Assembly (NCBI RefSeq): GCF_050016015.1
Contig: NZ_JBNHEQ010000167.1
Location: 21,006-85,005, forward strand
Origin: Trichodesmium sp002260545
GTDB lineage: Bacteria > Cyanobacteriota > Cyanobacteriia > Cyanobacteriales > Microcoleaceae
Length of the DNA stretch: 64,000 nucleotides
Direction of reading: 5' to 3'
Shown here: positions 36,468 through 45,869 of the stretch, in pieces
Layout: every line of letters starts with the position of its first letter
Numbering within the stretch: the stretch's first letter is position 1
Translations under genes and position numbers: made by a program
The notes under the pieces: model-generated
What the model was told of the DNA's origin: nothing
What the model saw: only the letters and a program-made list of their open reading frames with translations
The model's database searches: none

Positions 36468-39206
36468 ATGATAATGCTCACAAACGATCCAAATGCTTTA
36501 TTATCCCTCAAACACCAAGCAGTGTTTGATGAGGACCCAGACTTGCAACGAGCAGCAGTGGAAAAGCTAGCCATCCAATGGAAAAATCACCCGGATACTA
36601 TACCTATTCTCAAACAACTAGCTATATCTGGTCAATGTCCAGATGTACGGAGAGTAGCAACAGAACATCTTGTCCAAGGTTGGCCAAATGACCCCAAGCT
36701 CCTACCTTTCCTCAAACAATTAGTAGTATCCAACAATGACTATTGGTGGTTGCAAGAAGCCATACTCAGACAATTAATCACAGGTTGGCATAACGACCCA
36801 GATACGATCGCTTTCCTCAAACAACTAATTTTAGCAGATCGATATCGGTCTTCAAATGTGCGCTATGTAGCCCTCAAGCAATTAGCGCGAAACTGGCAAA
36901 ATGAACCAGACACTTTACCTTTTCTCAAGCAACGAGCCATATCTGATATTGATGAAACTTTGCGAGAGACAGCAGTGGAACTATTGGCTGAGGGTTGGCA
37001 ACAAGACCCCTTTACTCTTGTCTGGCTCAAACAACGAGCGGAATCAGATCGACATTGGGGAGTGCGCCTCGCAATAGTAGAAAAATTGAACCAAGATGCA
37101 AGATATGATGCCGATAATATCGCTTGGCTGAAACAAATGGCAATGTCCGATCCAAGTTTCCATGTGGCTTCAGAGGCAGTATCCAAGTTAGCCAGACTAG
37201 CCAAAGACGATCCCGATACTGTAACTACTATTAAACAGTTGGCTGTTTCTCCTCAAGTTTCAGAAGAAGTAAGACGAGCAGCTATGAGTCAGCTAGCTGA
37301 AAATTGGCAATATGACTCGGAAACCTTATCAACTATCAAACAACTGGCAGTGTTTGATCGATCTTCTCAAGTCCGACTGGCAGCAGTGGAACACTTAGCA
37401 CAAGATTGGAGAGAAGATTCTGATACAGTGGCTATTATGAAGCGGTTGGCTGTATCAGATGCAGTTTTGGAAGTGCGAAAAGGAGCACTGGGTTATTTGA
37501 TAGAAAACTGCCAACATGACTCAGATACTGTAGCTATTCTCAAACAAGTAGTTCAATATGACGAATCTTGGCAGATGCGAGAGTTGGCTGTGGTACAATT
37601 GGGAGCATTTTGGCAACATGACCCCGATGTGTTAACTTTTCTCAAACAACAGGCTGAATCTCCTGAATGTTGGGTAGTGGGAGAGATAGCAGTAGCACAA
37701 TTAACTGTTGCCTGGAAAGATGAGCCTACTGTTTTACCTCTGCTCAAAAAATTGGCTATGTCTAATTCCGATGTGCGAGTCGCAGCAATACGAGAATTGT
37801 CTATAGCTTGGAAAGATGATCCCGATACTATCGCTATCCTCAAAAAAGTAGTTGTTTCAGAGGAATCTTGGCACGCCAGGAAAATAGCAGTTGAACAACT
37901 AGCAATTGGTTGGCATGACGATCCTGATACGTTTGCCATCCTCAAAAAAGCTGCTTTGTCTGATGAACAGCATGATGTAAAAATTGCAGCAATGGAGATG
38001 TTAGTCACTGGCTGGAAAGATGAACCGGAGGCGATCGCTACTATTAAACAAGTTGCTGTGTCTGATAGTTTCTCAGAGGTACGCATGGCAGCAATGGAAC
38101 TGTTAGCCAACACTTACAAAAATTACCCTGATATTCTAGCTCTTCTCCAGCAAATGGCTGCTGTAGACCAATGTTCAGATGTACGAGTAGCAGCAATTAG
38201 CAAATTAGCTAATGATGGTAAAGATAACCCTAATATTCTAGCTTTGCTGAAACAACAAGCTGTTGACGATCCATGCTCCTATGTACAACGAGCTACAATG
38301 GAACAGTTAGCTACAGATTGGAAAGATGACCCTGATACTTTAGATATTATTAAAGAACTTGTGATGTCTGGCAATTGTTCTGAGCTACAACAATCAGCAG
38401 TGGTACAGTTGGCTACAGACTGGAAAGATGACCCTGACACTGTATCTGTACTTAAAAAGCTAGCTGGAACTGCTCAGTGTCCAGATTTACAACAATTGGC
38501 AATGCAACAATTAGCTTTGGGGTGGAAAGATGACCCTGATACTTTTACGATTATCAAACAAAGGATTGAGTCTGCAGATGAACTAGAAGTAAGACAAGCA
38601 GCAATGCAGCAGTTAGCTATCGGATGGAAAGATGATCCTAATACATTGGCATTGTTTAAACAGTTAGCTATTTCTGATGAAGATGTGTGCGTGCGCCAAA
38701 CAGCAGTCGTAGAGTTGGGTATTTGTTGGCAAAATGACCCTCAGACAATAGAAATTCTCAAACAACTCGCTATCAATGATGATAGTTTTTATGTGCGACA
38801 AACTGCTCTAGAATTATTAGCTCTGGTAGGAAAAAATGATCCTGAGACGGTAGTTATTCTGAAACAATTAGCTGAGTTTGATCGGAATGCTTATGTGCGA
38901 CGTTCAGCAATACAGCAGCTAGCTTTGGGTTGGTATGATGAACCAGGAATATTTGAGTTTTTCTGCGATCGCGCCTGCTATGACCCTTTTATCCGTCAGG
39001 AATACTGGGAAGATAACCCGCGCCAAACTGCCTTAGAGGCAATTATCGAACAATATCGAGAAAATAATTTGATTCTCCAGATATTGCGCGATCGAGCTGA
39101 AAATGATTTAGATGAGCAGGTAAAACAGTTTGCTATCAAAACTTTGAGCGATTTTGAAGAAACAGCGTTTTTTGAGGGCGGTCTTAATTACCTATGTCTC
39201 AATTAA
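36468..39206 (+). CDS. HEAT-like repeat protein of about 26 tandem units
   Basis: The protein is 912 residues built almost entirely from about 32-36-residue units with the pattern WKDDPDTxxILKQLAVSDxxxxVRxAAxxxLA. There is no catalytic domain, signal peptide or membrane helix. The repeats should form a long alpha-solenoid for protein or nucleic-acid binding. Internal repeats are diverged at DNA level. A C-terminal cap (CDRACYDPFIRQEYWEDNPRQ) differs from the rest. Two ATGs (36468 and 36474) are possible starts. The stop TAA (39204-39206) belongs to the terminus of a CCGG-TIR element. The HEAT/LRV-like solenoids of cyanobacterial signalling proteins are the closest comparison; function is unknown. 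Confidence 0.85.
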   Translation: MIMLTNDPNALLSLKHQAVFDEDPDLQRAAVEKLAIQWKNHPDTIPILKQLAISGQCPDVRRVATEHLVQGWPNDPKLLPFLKQLVVSNNDYWWLQEAILRQLITGWHNDPDTIAFLKQLILADRYRSSNVRYVALKQLARNWQNEPDTLPFLKQRAISDIDETLRETAVELLAEGWQQDPFTLVWLKQRAESDRHWGVRLAIVEKLNQDARYDADNIAWLKQMAMSDPSFHVASEAVSKLARLAKDDPDTVTTIKQLAVSPQVSEEVRRAAMSQLAENWQYDSETLSTIKQLAVFDRSSQVRLAAVEHLAQDWREDSDTVAIMKRLAVSDAVLEVRKGALGYLIENCQHDSDTVAILKQVVQYDESWQMRELAVVQLGAFWQHDPDVLTFLKQQAESPECWVVGEIAVAQLTVAWKDEPTVLPLLKKLAMSNSDVRVAAIRELSIAWKDDPDTIAILKKVVVSEESWHARKIAVEQLAIGWHDDPDTFAILKKAALSDEQHDVKIAAMEMLVTGWKDEPEAIATIKQVAVSDSFSEVRMAAMELLANTYKNYPDILALLQQMAAVDQCSDVRVAAISKLANDGKDNPNILALLKQQAVDDPCSYVQRATMEQLATDWKDDPDTLDIIKELVMSGNCSELQQSAVVQLATDWKDDPDTVSVLKKLAGTAQCPDLQQLAMQQLALGWKDDPDTFTIIKQRIESADELEVRQAAMQQLAIGWKDDPNTLALFKQLAISDEDVCVRQTAVVELGICWQNDPQTIEILKQLAINDDSFYVRQTALELLALVGKNDPETVVILKQLAEFDRNAYVRRSAIQQLALGWYDEPGIFEFFCDRACYDPFIRQEYWEDNPRQTALEAIIEQYRENNLILQILRDRAENDLDEQVKQFAIKTLSDFEETAFFEGGLNYLCLN

Positions 39207-39357
39207 TATTATGTCCGTTGGTATCGGAGCGTGTAAAAGTTGAGGAAATATCTACCGCCATATTAGGTTTTTCCTTTTCTTCTTTCTTCTTCCTTCTTCC
39301 TTCTTCCTTCTTCCTTACCTTCTCGCTTGCAATACCGATGCTACCGGACATGATATA
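39204..39357. repeat. CCGG-TIR palindromic element, copy 4
   Basis: It begins TAATATTATGTCCGTTGGTA and ends CGATGCTACCGGACATGATA, the inverse arrangement of 11359-11530. The interior has TTCCTTC heptamers. The element starts exactly at the HEAT gene's stop codon. Confidence 0.85.
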
Positions 39358-40069
39358 AAACCTCTTTCCTAACCACTCTCCTAGTCCGAGAGGGGGGAAC
39401 TATTCTACCCCTTCCCTCAATTCTTTTTTGACACTTATTTTTTTGCTCAAAAGAAGTTATTTCCAGTGGAAATTACCATTTAGTAAGAGTGCATCTATTT
39501 AGATTATTAAGACATTTTCTTATTGCCATACTCACAGATTTTTTATTGATTAAAATTATTAAATTATTGCTATAATTAAAAGTTGAATATTTTTTATTTA
39601 CCTAAACTAATTAAAATTGACCAAAAAATCAGGTTTCAAGTATCCCCTTTTAAGGAAAGGAGATTATAAAGAATAAACTTCAGTATTTTAAGCGTCCCTA
39701 TTGCATGAGGTACTGTTAACAAAGTTCCTCCGCAGGAGGCTAATTGGGGTTTGCTGAAAAAGTCTTTTTTAAGGAGTAGAGGAGCGGGGGAGCAGGGGAG
39801 TAGGGGAGTAGGGGAGTAGGGGAGTAGGGGAGTAGGGTAGGGACGTTGCACAGGCAAAAATGCGTTTCATCTCGCACAGCGAAACGTCCCTACAGGAGTA
39901 ATTTTTTTGCTCAACTCTTGCCCAAAATACGCTTATTTTTGAGCATAAAGCAGCTCAAAACTAGGTACTTTTTCTCGACCCAAAAAGGGTAAAACCTTTA
40001 TCTGTAAATCCTTTGATATTTAATCAGTAACCCCTAATTGATAACTGATAACTGATAACTGAAAGAACT
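39207..40069. other. Repeat-filled region upstream of der
   Basis: No gene is seen. After the CCGG-TIR element it holds AT-rich sequence and, from 39746, a copy of the TTTGCTGAAAAA element with octamers. TAACTGA heptamers lie just before the der start. Confidence 0.55.
39746..40036. repeat. Dispersed ~220-290-bp element (TTTGCTGAAAAA...), copy 2
   Basis: It matches 14863-15085 in GGTTTGCTGAAAAAGTC, GTAGGGGA octamers, AGCAGCTCAAAACTAGGTAC and TTTAATCAG. It contains an extra insert with the CGTTGCACAGG and TCGCACAGCGAAACG palindromes. Confidence 0.75.
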
Positions 40070-41428
40070 ATGTCCTTACCTATTGTAGCTATTATTGGCA
40101 GGCCCAATGTGGGGAAGTCCACAATCGTCAATCGCTTGGCCGAAAGTAAAGATGCCATTGTCCATGACGAACCAGGAATAACTCGCGATCGCACATATCG
40201 TAACGCATATTGGCAAGACCGAGAGTTTCAAGTTGTGGATACGGGAGGTTTAGTATTTGACGATAATACAGAATTTTTGCCTCTCATCCGGGAACAAGCT
40301 ATGGCCGCTCTAGCAGAAGCAAGTGTGGCAATTTTTGTAGTAGATGGACAAACGGGTATTACTGGAGGAGATGAAGAAATTGCCCAATGGCTCCGTCAAC
40401 AACCTGTTCCGACTCTCCTGGCAGTAAATAAATGTGAATCTATTACAGAAGGATTGACCCAAGCTGCTATGTTTTGGGAATTAGGTTTAGGAGAACCTTA
40501 TCCCATTTCTGGTATTCATGGCAATGGTACTGGGGAATTATTGGATGATTTAATTACCTATTTACCAGCAGCAGAAATTCCAGAAACTAATGAAATTAAA
40601 ATAGCAATTGTTGGTCGTCCGAATGTGGGTAAATCGAGTTTATTAAACGCATTTATTGGGGAAAAACGGGCAATTGTTAGTCCTATTTCTGGTACAACAA
40701 GAGATGCTATTGATACTGTAGTAGAACGGAATGGAAAAACTTATCGTTTGATTGATACTGCTGGAATTAGAAAGAAGAAAAATGTCGAATATGGAGCAGA
40801 ATTTTTTGGGATTAATCGAGCTTTTAAAGCGATTCGTCGTGCGGAAGTTGTGCTGTTTGTAATTGATGCTTTAGATGGAGTAACAGAACAAGACCAAAAA
40901 TTAGCAAATCGGATTATTGAAGATGGTAGAGCTTGCGTTCTTGTGGTGAATAAATGGGATGCTGTAGAAAAAGATTCTTACACGATTTATACTTATGAAC
41001 AAGAAGTAAGATCGCGACTATATTTTGTGGAATGGGCTGAGATGATTTTTATTAGTGCATTAACTGGAAAACGAGTAGAAAAAATTATAGATTTGATTGA
41101 TAATGCAGCTAATGAATATCAACGTCGAGTTACAACTTCAGTTATTAATGAAGTATTAGAAGAAGCCATTAGTTGGAATTCTCCTCCGACTAGCCGTCAA
41201 GGCCGTCAAGGTAAAATTTATTATGGAACTCAAGTAACAAGTAAACCACCAACAATTGCATTATTTGTCAACGATCCTAAACGTTTTCCTGATAATTATC
41301 GACGTTATATCCAAGGTCAATTTCGTCAACATTTAGGATTTACAGGTACACCAATTAGATTACTTTGGCGTGGTAAAAAATCTAGAGATGTAGAGCAAAA
41401 TACTGTCAATAGAGCAACTCGTGTTTGA
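40070..41428 (+). CDS. der: Ribosome biogenesis GTPase Der
   Basis: The protein is 452 residues with two tandem G domains and a KH-like C-terminus. G1 motifs are GRPNVGKST near residue 9 and GRPNVGKSS near 182. G3 motifs are DTGG and DTAG; G4 motifs are NKCE and NKWD. It is essential for 50S subunit assembly. It is the first gene of the conserved cyanobacterial order der, ecfT (cbiQ-like), pipX, pipY, sepF, proC seen here. Confidence 0.97.
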   Translation: MSLPIVAIIGRPNVGKSTIVNRLAESKDAIVHDEPGITRDRTYRNAYWQDREFQVVDTGGLVFDDNTEFLPLIREQAMAALAEASVAIFVVDGQTGITGGDEEIAQWLRQQPVPTLLAVNKCESITEGLTQAAMFWELGLGEPYPISGIHGNGTGELLDDLITYLPAAEIPETNEIKIAIVGRPNVGKSSLLNAFIGEKRAIVSPISGTTRDAIDTVVERNGKTYRLIDTAGIRKKKNVEYGAEFFGINRAFKAIRRAEVVLFVIDALDGVTEQDQKLANRIIEDGRACVLVVNKWDAVEKDSYTIYTYEQEVRSRLYFVEWAEMIFISALTGKRVEKIIDLIDNAANEYQRRVTTSVINEVLEEAISWNSPPTSRQGRQGKIYYGTQVTSKPPTIALFVNDPKRFPDNYRRYIQGQFRQHLGFTGTPIRLLWRGKKSRDVEQNTVNRATRV

Positions 41429-41865
41429 AGTAATGGATAATGGATAATTGATAATTAATTTATATGAGGTTGAAAGCCTCTTTAGCAATAGATAATTGAT
41501 AATGGATAATGATGAAATTTTTAAGCTTTGAGTAACAAGTAAACTTTTGAAATGCAAAAGTTACTCAATTTAGAACAAAAGTTGGCAATCAAATAATTAT
41601 CAATTATTCATTGTTAATTATTCATTAATGAAATATTCTCATTGCTTCCAAAATTATTCCCAAAAAGTGGCAATATTTTTGACACGAATAAATAAAATAG
41701 GATTTTTATATGAATAAAAAATCTTCTTCCTTATTACTTTGATAACAGCCAAACCAAACGTTAGGAAATTTATAAATCTTGAAAGTTTTTGTTGGTTTGC
41801 TGTTACCTGTTCCCTATTCCCTATTCCCTATTCCCTAGCGCGTAGCGCTATACTATTTAATTAAT
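41429..41865. other. Intergenic spacer with heptamers
   Basis: It carries TGGATAA/TTGATAA heptamers (about 41433-41510), TTCATTA/TTATTCA units and TCCCTAT heptamers (about 41808-41836). I see no gene. Confidence 0.5.
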
Positions 41866-42870
41866 ATGGATTTACTGCGGTCACTTCCCCTAGGATTATA
41901 TCTAGAAAAACCCATAACATGGCTACATAAACTTGACCCTAGAGTTAAATTAATTTGGCTAATGAGCTTTCTTCTTAGTCCAGTATTAGCAAGTTCAATT
42001 TGGCGTCTAATATTAGTAGTTATATTAATTATATTGACATTTACTGCCTCCATTCCTTTACGAGTTTGGAAAAAACAAATGGGTTGGCTACTAATGTTCT
42101 GCTCTTTAATATTTTTTATGAGTGCAGCGATCGCTCCTGATGGAATTTCAATTAACTATCAACCACGCCTACCAAAAGATGAATTAGCTTTTGCTCAACA
42201 AACTGCTAATTTACCACCAGCACCAGAACAAAAAACTTGGAAAAACTTTTATGGTTTACTAGAAAAACAAACCTCTCAAGAAGCTACCCCAGAAAAACCA
42301 AAATTAACCGAACTACCTCAACCAACTGCTTATAGCTACATCATTTTCCAACAACATCCAATTACTATAACCCGTCGATCCGTAGATTTAGGCATTCGTA
42401 TTGCCACCTTATTATTTACAGTAATTTATAGCACCAACCTATATCTTTTAACCACAGCCTCAGAAGAAATTACAGCAGGTATAGAAGACTTAATGGAACC
42501 CCTAAATAAATTAAAATTACCTGTAACTGAAATAAGTTTAACTTTAACCCTATCTTTAAGATTTATACCTCTAGTTTTAGAAGAAATACAAAATTTAGTT
42601 CGTTCTGTCAGAACTAGAGCAATTAACTGGAAAAAATTAGGACTCCGACAAGCTTCTCAGGTGTGGTTAATAGTATCAGAAAGACTATTAGAAAATTTGC
42701 TATTGCGAGCCGATCAAATTGCCAGTGCAATGCAAGTCAGAGGTTTTACAACTGCTGACCAACATAGAGTACAATGGCACGATCTAAAGTTAAAGGCATT
42801 AGACTGGATAGTATTGATTAGTTTAGGGTTATTCTGGTGGATTAGGTTGGCTTGGGGAGGACAAGGTTAA
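41866..42870 (+). CDS. ECF-type transporter membrane protein (CbiQ/EcfT family)
   Basis: The protein is 334 residues. It has the family start KPITWLHKLDPRVKLIWLMSF, several membrane helices, and the coupling-helix motifs near the C-terminus (VRSVRTRAINW and ADQIASAMQVRGF, the conserved Ala-Arg-Gly type signature). A central loop of about 60 residues is longer than in classical EcfT. These proteins link ATPases to vitamin or metal substrate binders. No A or S component is adjacent, as is usual for this cyanobacterial gene. Confidence 0.88.
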   Translation: MDLLRSLPLGLYLEKPITWLHKLDPRVKLIWLMSFLLSPVLASSIWRLILVVILIILTFTASIPLRVWKKQMGWLLMFCSLIFFMSAAIAPDGISINYQPRLPKDELAFAQQTANLPPAPEQKTWKNFYGLLEKQTSQEATPEKPKLTELPQPTAYSYIIFQQHPITITRRSVDLGIRIATLLFTVIYSTNLYLLTTASEEITAGIEDLMEPLNKLKLPVTEISLTLTLSLRFIPLVLEEIQNLVRSVRTRAINWKKLGLRQASQVWLIVSERLLENLLLRADQIASAMQVRGFTTADQHRVQWHDLKLKALDWIVLISLGLFWWIRLAWGGQG

Positions 42871-43257
42871 AACAAAATAATATATTCTTATCTATACAAG
42901 TAATTATCTGGTATTGTTATATAGTAAAATATAATCCTTGTAAAAAGAGCTGTGAAATATTTAGTTTTACTTTCTGAATTAATTTTGTTGATATTTTTCA
43001 GCTCAAAATTGCAGATTGAGACTTATAACTAATGTCAAACAATCACAATTTTGAGAAAATATAATATTTTACAGATATATATTTTCTTTTTTATGGATAT
43101 ATTTATCCACTTATCACTCGTATTTAAGAAAATACAAAAACTTAAATTTTCTGTATTAACCAGAAAGTCTAAAATCTAAAATAATAGGGGCTGTCAATTG
43201 ACAAAGGCCACTAAACTATTTGCAAATCTTGTGATTATCTGCTGATTTGAAGCCTAA
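42871..43257. other. AT-rich region upstream of pipX
   Basis: I see no gene, repeat family or confident regulator site in this stretch. It separates the ecfT gene from pipX. Confidence 0.4.
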
Positions 43258-43527
43258 ATGACCAACGAAACTTACATGAACCATCCTAATTTTGGACTTT
43301 TATACAGGGTGTGCTTAGTTGAGGATAAGCAAGAATTGTTTACTACTCTCTATGCTCAACGCTTATTTTTTTTAGTAACTAATGGAATAGGTGGTATAAA
43401 ATTTGAACCAGTCGGTCGCTCCGAGGCACGCTTAATAGTGGAAATTCGTCTCCGCCAGCTACGTCGCAATGGTCAAGTGGCTGATTACCAAAAACTCCAG
43501 CAAGTTCACAAAAATACTTTTCAATAA
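43258..43527 (+). CDS. pipX: PII-interacting protein X
   Basis: The 89-residue protein is the cyanobacterial co-activator that binds NtcA at high 2-oxoglutarate and PII at low, tuning nitrogen-control transcription. The family start NHPNFGLLYRVC, the Tudor-like beta core (QRLFFLV, KFEPVGRSEAR) and the C-terminal helices (LRQLRRNGQ) are intact. Length equals the family (about 89). The start ATG 43258 is set by the family N-terminus. pipY follows, but 620 bp downstream instead of the usual tight spacing. Confidence 0.95.
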   Translation: MTNETYMNHPNFGLLYRVCLVEDKQELFTTLYAQRLFFLVTNGIGGIKFEPVGRSEARLIVEIRLRQLRRNGQVADYQKLQQVHKNTFQ

Positions 43528-44148
43528 TAACTGCTTTTAACTTCTAATTAATCTAAGAAACATAACATTGATTGGTCTTCCCATTCCCACTCCCCTTTAA
43601 AAGCTATCCCTTATAAGGATGTGGGGAGCAGGGGAGCAAGGAGCAGGGGAGAAGGGAGAAGGAGTATAGTATTGTTGGCAAAACTACTTAAATTTATCAA
43701 AAAAATGTATTTTTCAATTAACTTTTTCTCCTAAAAAAGACCCTGGCAGAACTAAACATAACTTGTATATTTTGTCAAGTTTGATGTTAAAGATGTTTAT
43801 AAAGTATAGCTTTAAAAGCTAGAAGGAGGTGTGGGTATTTAACCAAAAAAAGAGGGTATGCGCCTCCCCTTTTAAGGGGATGAAAAGATAACAGTTCATT
43901 ATTTCAATCCTCTGGGTTTCCGTTTGTCATGCTGCGCAAACAAACAGAGGTACTGATAACTGTTAACGTTTCGCTTTCCTACGGAATGCTAACGCAAACG
44001 CGACATGGAAAGCGGAGCATTCCGTAGGATAGCTCCTCTGTTAGCGCAGCTCCTCCTCCGGAGGCAAGAGGCAGTTCCGACCCAGGAGGCTAACTGTTAA
44101 CTGAAATAACCAAAGTTATAATAAAAAATTCTCAAATCAAGAGATAAA
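43528..44148. other. Repeat cluster separating pipX and pipY
   Basis: No gene is seen. GGGAGCA/GGAGAAG units lie near 43621-43665. From 43908 to 44102 there is a dense palindromic cluster, including CGCTTTCCTACGGAATGCTA paired with GCGGAGCATTCCGTAGGATA. The first 100 bp of AT-rich sequence has no distinct terminator. Confidence 0.55.
43908..44102. repeat. Palindromic repeat cluster (CCTACGGAATGC / GCATTCCGTAGG)
   Basis: Several inverted pairs nest here: CCTACGGAATGC with GCATTCCGTAGG, CCTCCTCCGGAGG, and GCAAACAGAGG-like snippets. The motif GGCAGTTCCGACCCAGGAGG also occurs, changed, at about 48270. Confidence 0.7.
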
Positions 44149-44823
44149 ATGGTTGAGTCGATTGCTGAACGTATTACAAACATCCGCTCTAACTTACCTG
44201 AGTCAGTACGGTTAATTGCCGTAACTAAACAGGTATCGGCTGATACTATTCGTACTGCTTATGCAGCAGGAATACGAGATTTTGGGGAAAATAGGGTTCA
44301 AGAAGCAGAAGCAAAGCAATCTCAACTACAAGATTTACAAGATATTACCTGGCATTTAATTGGCCACTTACAAAGTAACAAGGTAGTAAAAGCCTTAAAG
44401 CATTTTCAATGGATTCATTCCGTAGATAGCTTAAAACTGGCCAAACGCCTTGACAGTTTAGCAGAAGAATTATCTTCTAGTCCTAATATTTGCCTACAAG
44501 TTAAAATTTTGCCCGATCCTAACAAATATGGGTGGAGTATACCAGAATTAATGACTGACTTAACAGAGTTAAATCAATGTCAAAATCTGAAAATTAAAGG
44601 TTTAATGACTATTCCACCCCAAGGATTAGACGATTTACAAATCCTATCTGTATTTGAGAAAACCCAAGAGTTAGCTCAGGAAATTAGCCAAAAAAATTTG
44701 TCTAATCTAAAAATCCAGGAGCTGTCAATGGGAATGTCAGAAGATTATAATCTAGCCATATCTGCCGGTGCTACTATGGTGAGACTAGGTAGAACTTTAT
44801 TTGGTGAGAGGATGATTAAATAA
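44149..44823 (+). CDS. pipY: PLP homeostasis protein (YggS/PROSC family), PipY
   Basis: The 224-residue single-domain alanine racemase-like barrel binds PLP. The Schiff-base lysine is K27 in LIAVTKQVS. Other family motifs are FGENRVQEA, WHLIGHLQSNK, IHSVDS, LMTIPP and LSMGMSEDYNLAI. In cyanobacteria the gene follows pipX and is named pipY, linking vitamin B6/amino-acid balance to nitrogen control. Here the pair is interrupted by a repeat cluster, so a separate promoter is likely. Confidence 0.95.
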   Translation: MVESIAERITNIRSNLPESVRLIAVTKQVSADTIRTAYAAGIRDFGENRVQEAEAKQSQLQDLQDITWHLIGHLQSNKVVKALKHFQWIHSVDSLKLAKRLDSLAEELSSSPNICLQVKILPDPNKYGWSIPELMTDLTELNQCQNLKIKGLMTIPPQGLDDLQILSVFEKTQELAQEISQKNLSNLKIQELSMGMSEDYNLAISAGATMVRLGRTLFGERMIK

Positions 44824-45093
44824 GCTGATATTATATCCAATACAACTTAAATAAAAATATAGTACACTACCAATCGGGTTAAGAGGCTTAAAGCATAAGT
44901 GGATTTATCCGTTATGTGGTGGGTTAACCAAATAATATGCCCAATTTTCATCTTTAGAGATGTCAAAATTAAGCCCTCTAGATTTTTCAATCTCAAGCAT
45001 TTGGTAGATACACTCTCACTTGAATTTAGTCCAAGTGTATTTGTTAACAAATACTAATACTTGTTAACTAAATAGTATCGGAGAATTATAACA

Positions 45094-45732
45094 GTGAATA
45101 ATCTTTTTTCCAAACTAAGAGATTTTGTCGGACTCAACGAACCAGTTGAGTACGAATATGATTACGATGAAATGGAAGGAGAACAGTATCAAAGCGTTTA
45201 TCCTCCACAACAGCAACCTCCTGCTGCTGTACCTGTTGAAGAGGAAAGTCGCAGTAACCGCAGATTAAGAAATCGGGCCACTACTGCGACGGCAGCTAAT
45301 GCTAGCACAGGTACTACTGGAGTTGTTACACAAGAATCTGGAATGGGATCATCAGTTATGAATAATGTAATTGGAATGCCAGGCGCTTTAAACGGAATGT
45401 CAGAAGTTGTGGTTCTTGAGCCACGGACTTTTGAAGAAATGCCTCAAGCAATTCGGGCCTTAAGGGAGCGTAAATCTGTGGTTTTAAATTTAACAATTAT
45501 GGACCCAGACCAAGCTCAAAGAGCAGTGGACTTTGTAGCAGGGGGTACTTATGCTCTTGATGGTCATCAAGAACGCATCGGAGAAAGTATTTTTCTGTTT
45601 ACACCAAGCTGTGTCCAAGTTAGAACTCAAGCAGGTGTAGTCAATGAAATGTCACAGACTCAACCGCGCCCTCGTGTGGGGACTTCTGGGTCTCAAGTTT
45701 GGCAACCTGAGCAAATTCAGATGATGCAATAG
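45094..45732 (+). CDS. sepF: Cell division protein SepF
   Basis: The protein is 212 residues with a GTG start after GGAG. An N-terminal amphipathic membrane-targeting stretch (NNLFSKLRDFVGL) is followed by an acidic/PQ-rich linker and the SepF core (about 112-190: VVVLEPRTFEEMPQAIRAL, VVLNLTIMDPDQAQRAVDFV, ALDGHQERIGESIFLFTP). It tethers FtsZ filaments to the membrane. The GTG is preferred because the N-terminus matches the family. Confidence 0.95.
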   Translation: MNNLFSKLRDFVGLNEPVEYEYDYDEMEGEQYQSVYPPQQQPPAAVPVEEESRSNRRLRNRATTATAANASTGTTGVVTQESGMGSSVMNNVIGMPGALNGMSEVVVLEPRTFEEMPQAIRALRERKSVVLNLTIMDPDQAQRAVDFVAGGTYALDGHQERIGESIFLFTPSCVQVRTQAGVVNEMSQTQPRPRVGTSGSQVWQPEQIQMMQ

Positions 45733-45869
45733 TGAAGGAACTTTGGGTATGGGGTTAAAATCATAAAGTAAAAATATAATTTCCTAGTAAAGTATATTTT
45801 TTATTTTCAAATAATATATCAGAAACTCCATTCCCAATTCCTAATTGATAATATTTTTTAAATTGAAAA

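Noticed and set aside
39636..39857. 73-codon minus-strand ORF rich in SPTPLLP
   Set aside because: It is a translation of the GTAGGGGA octamer array.
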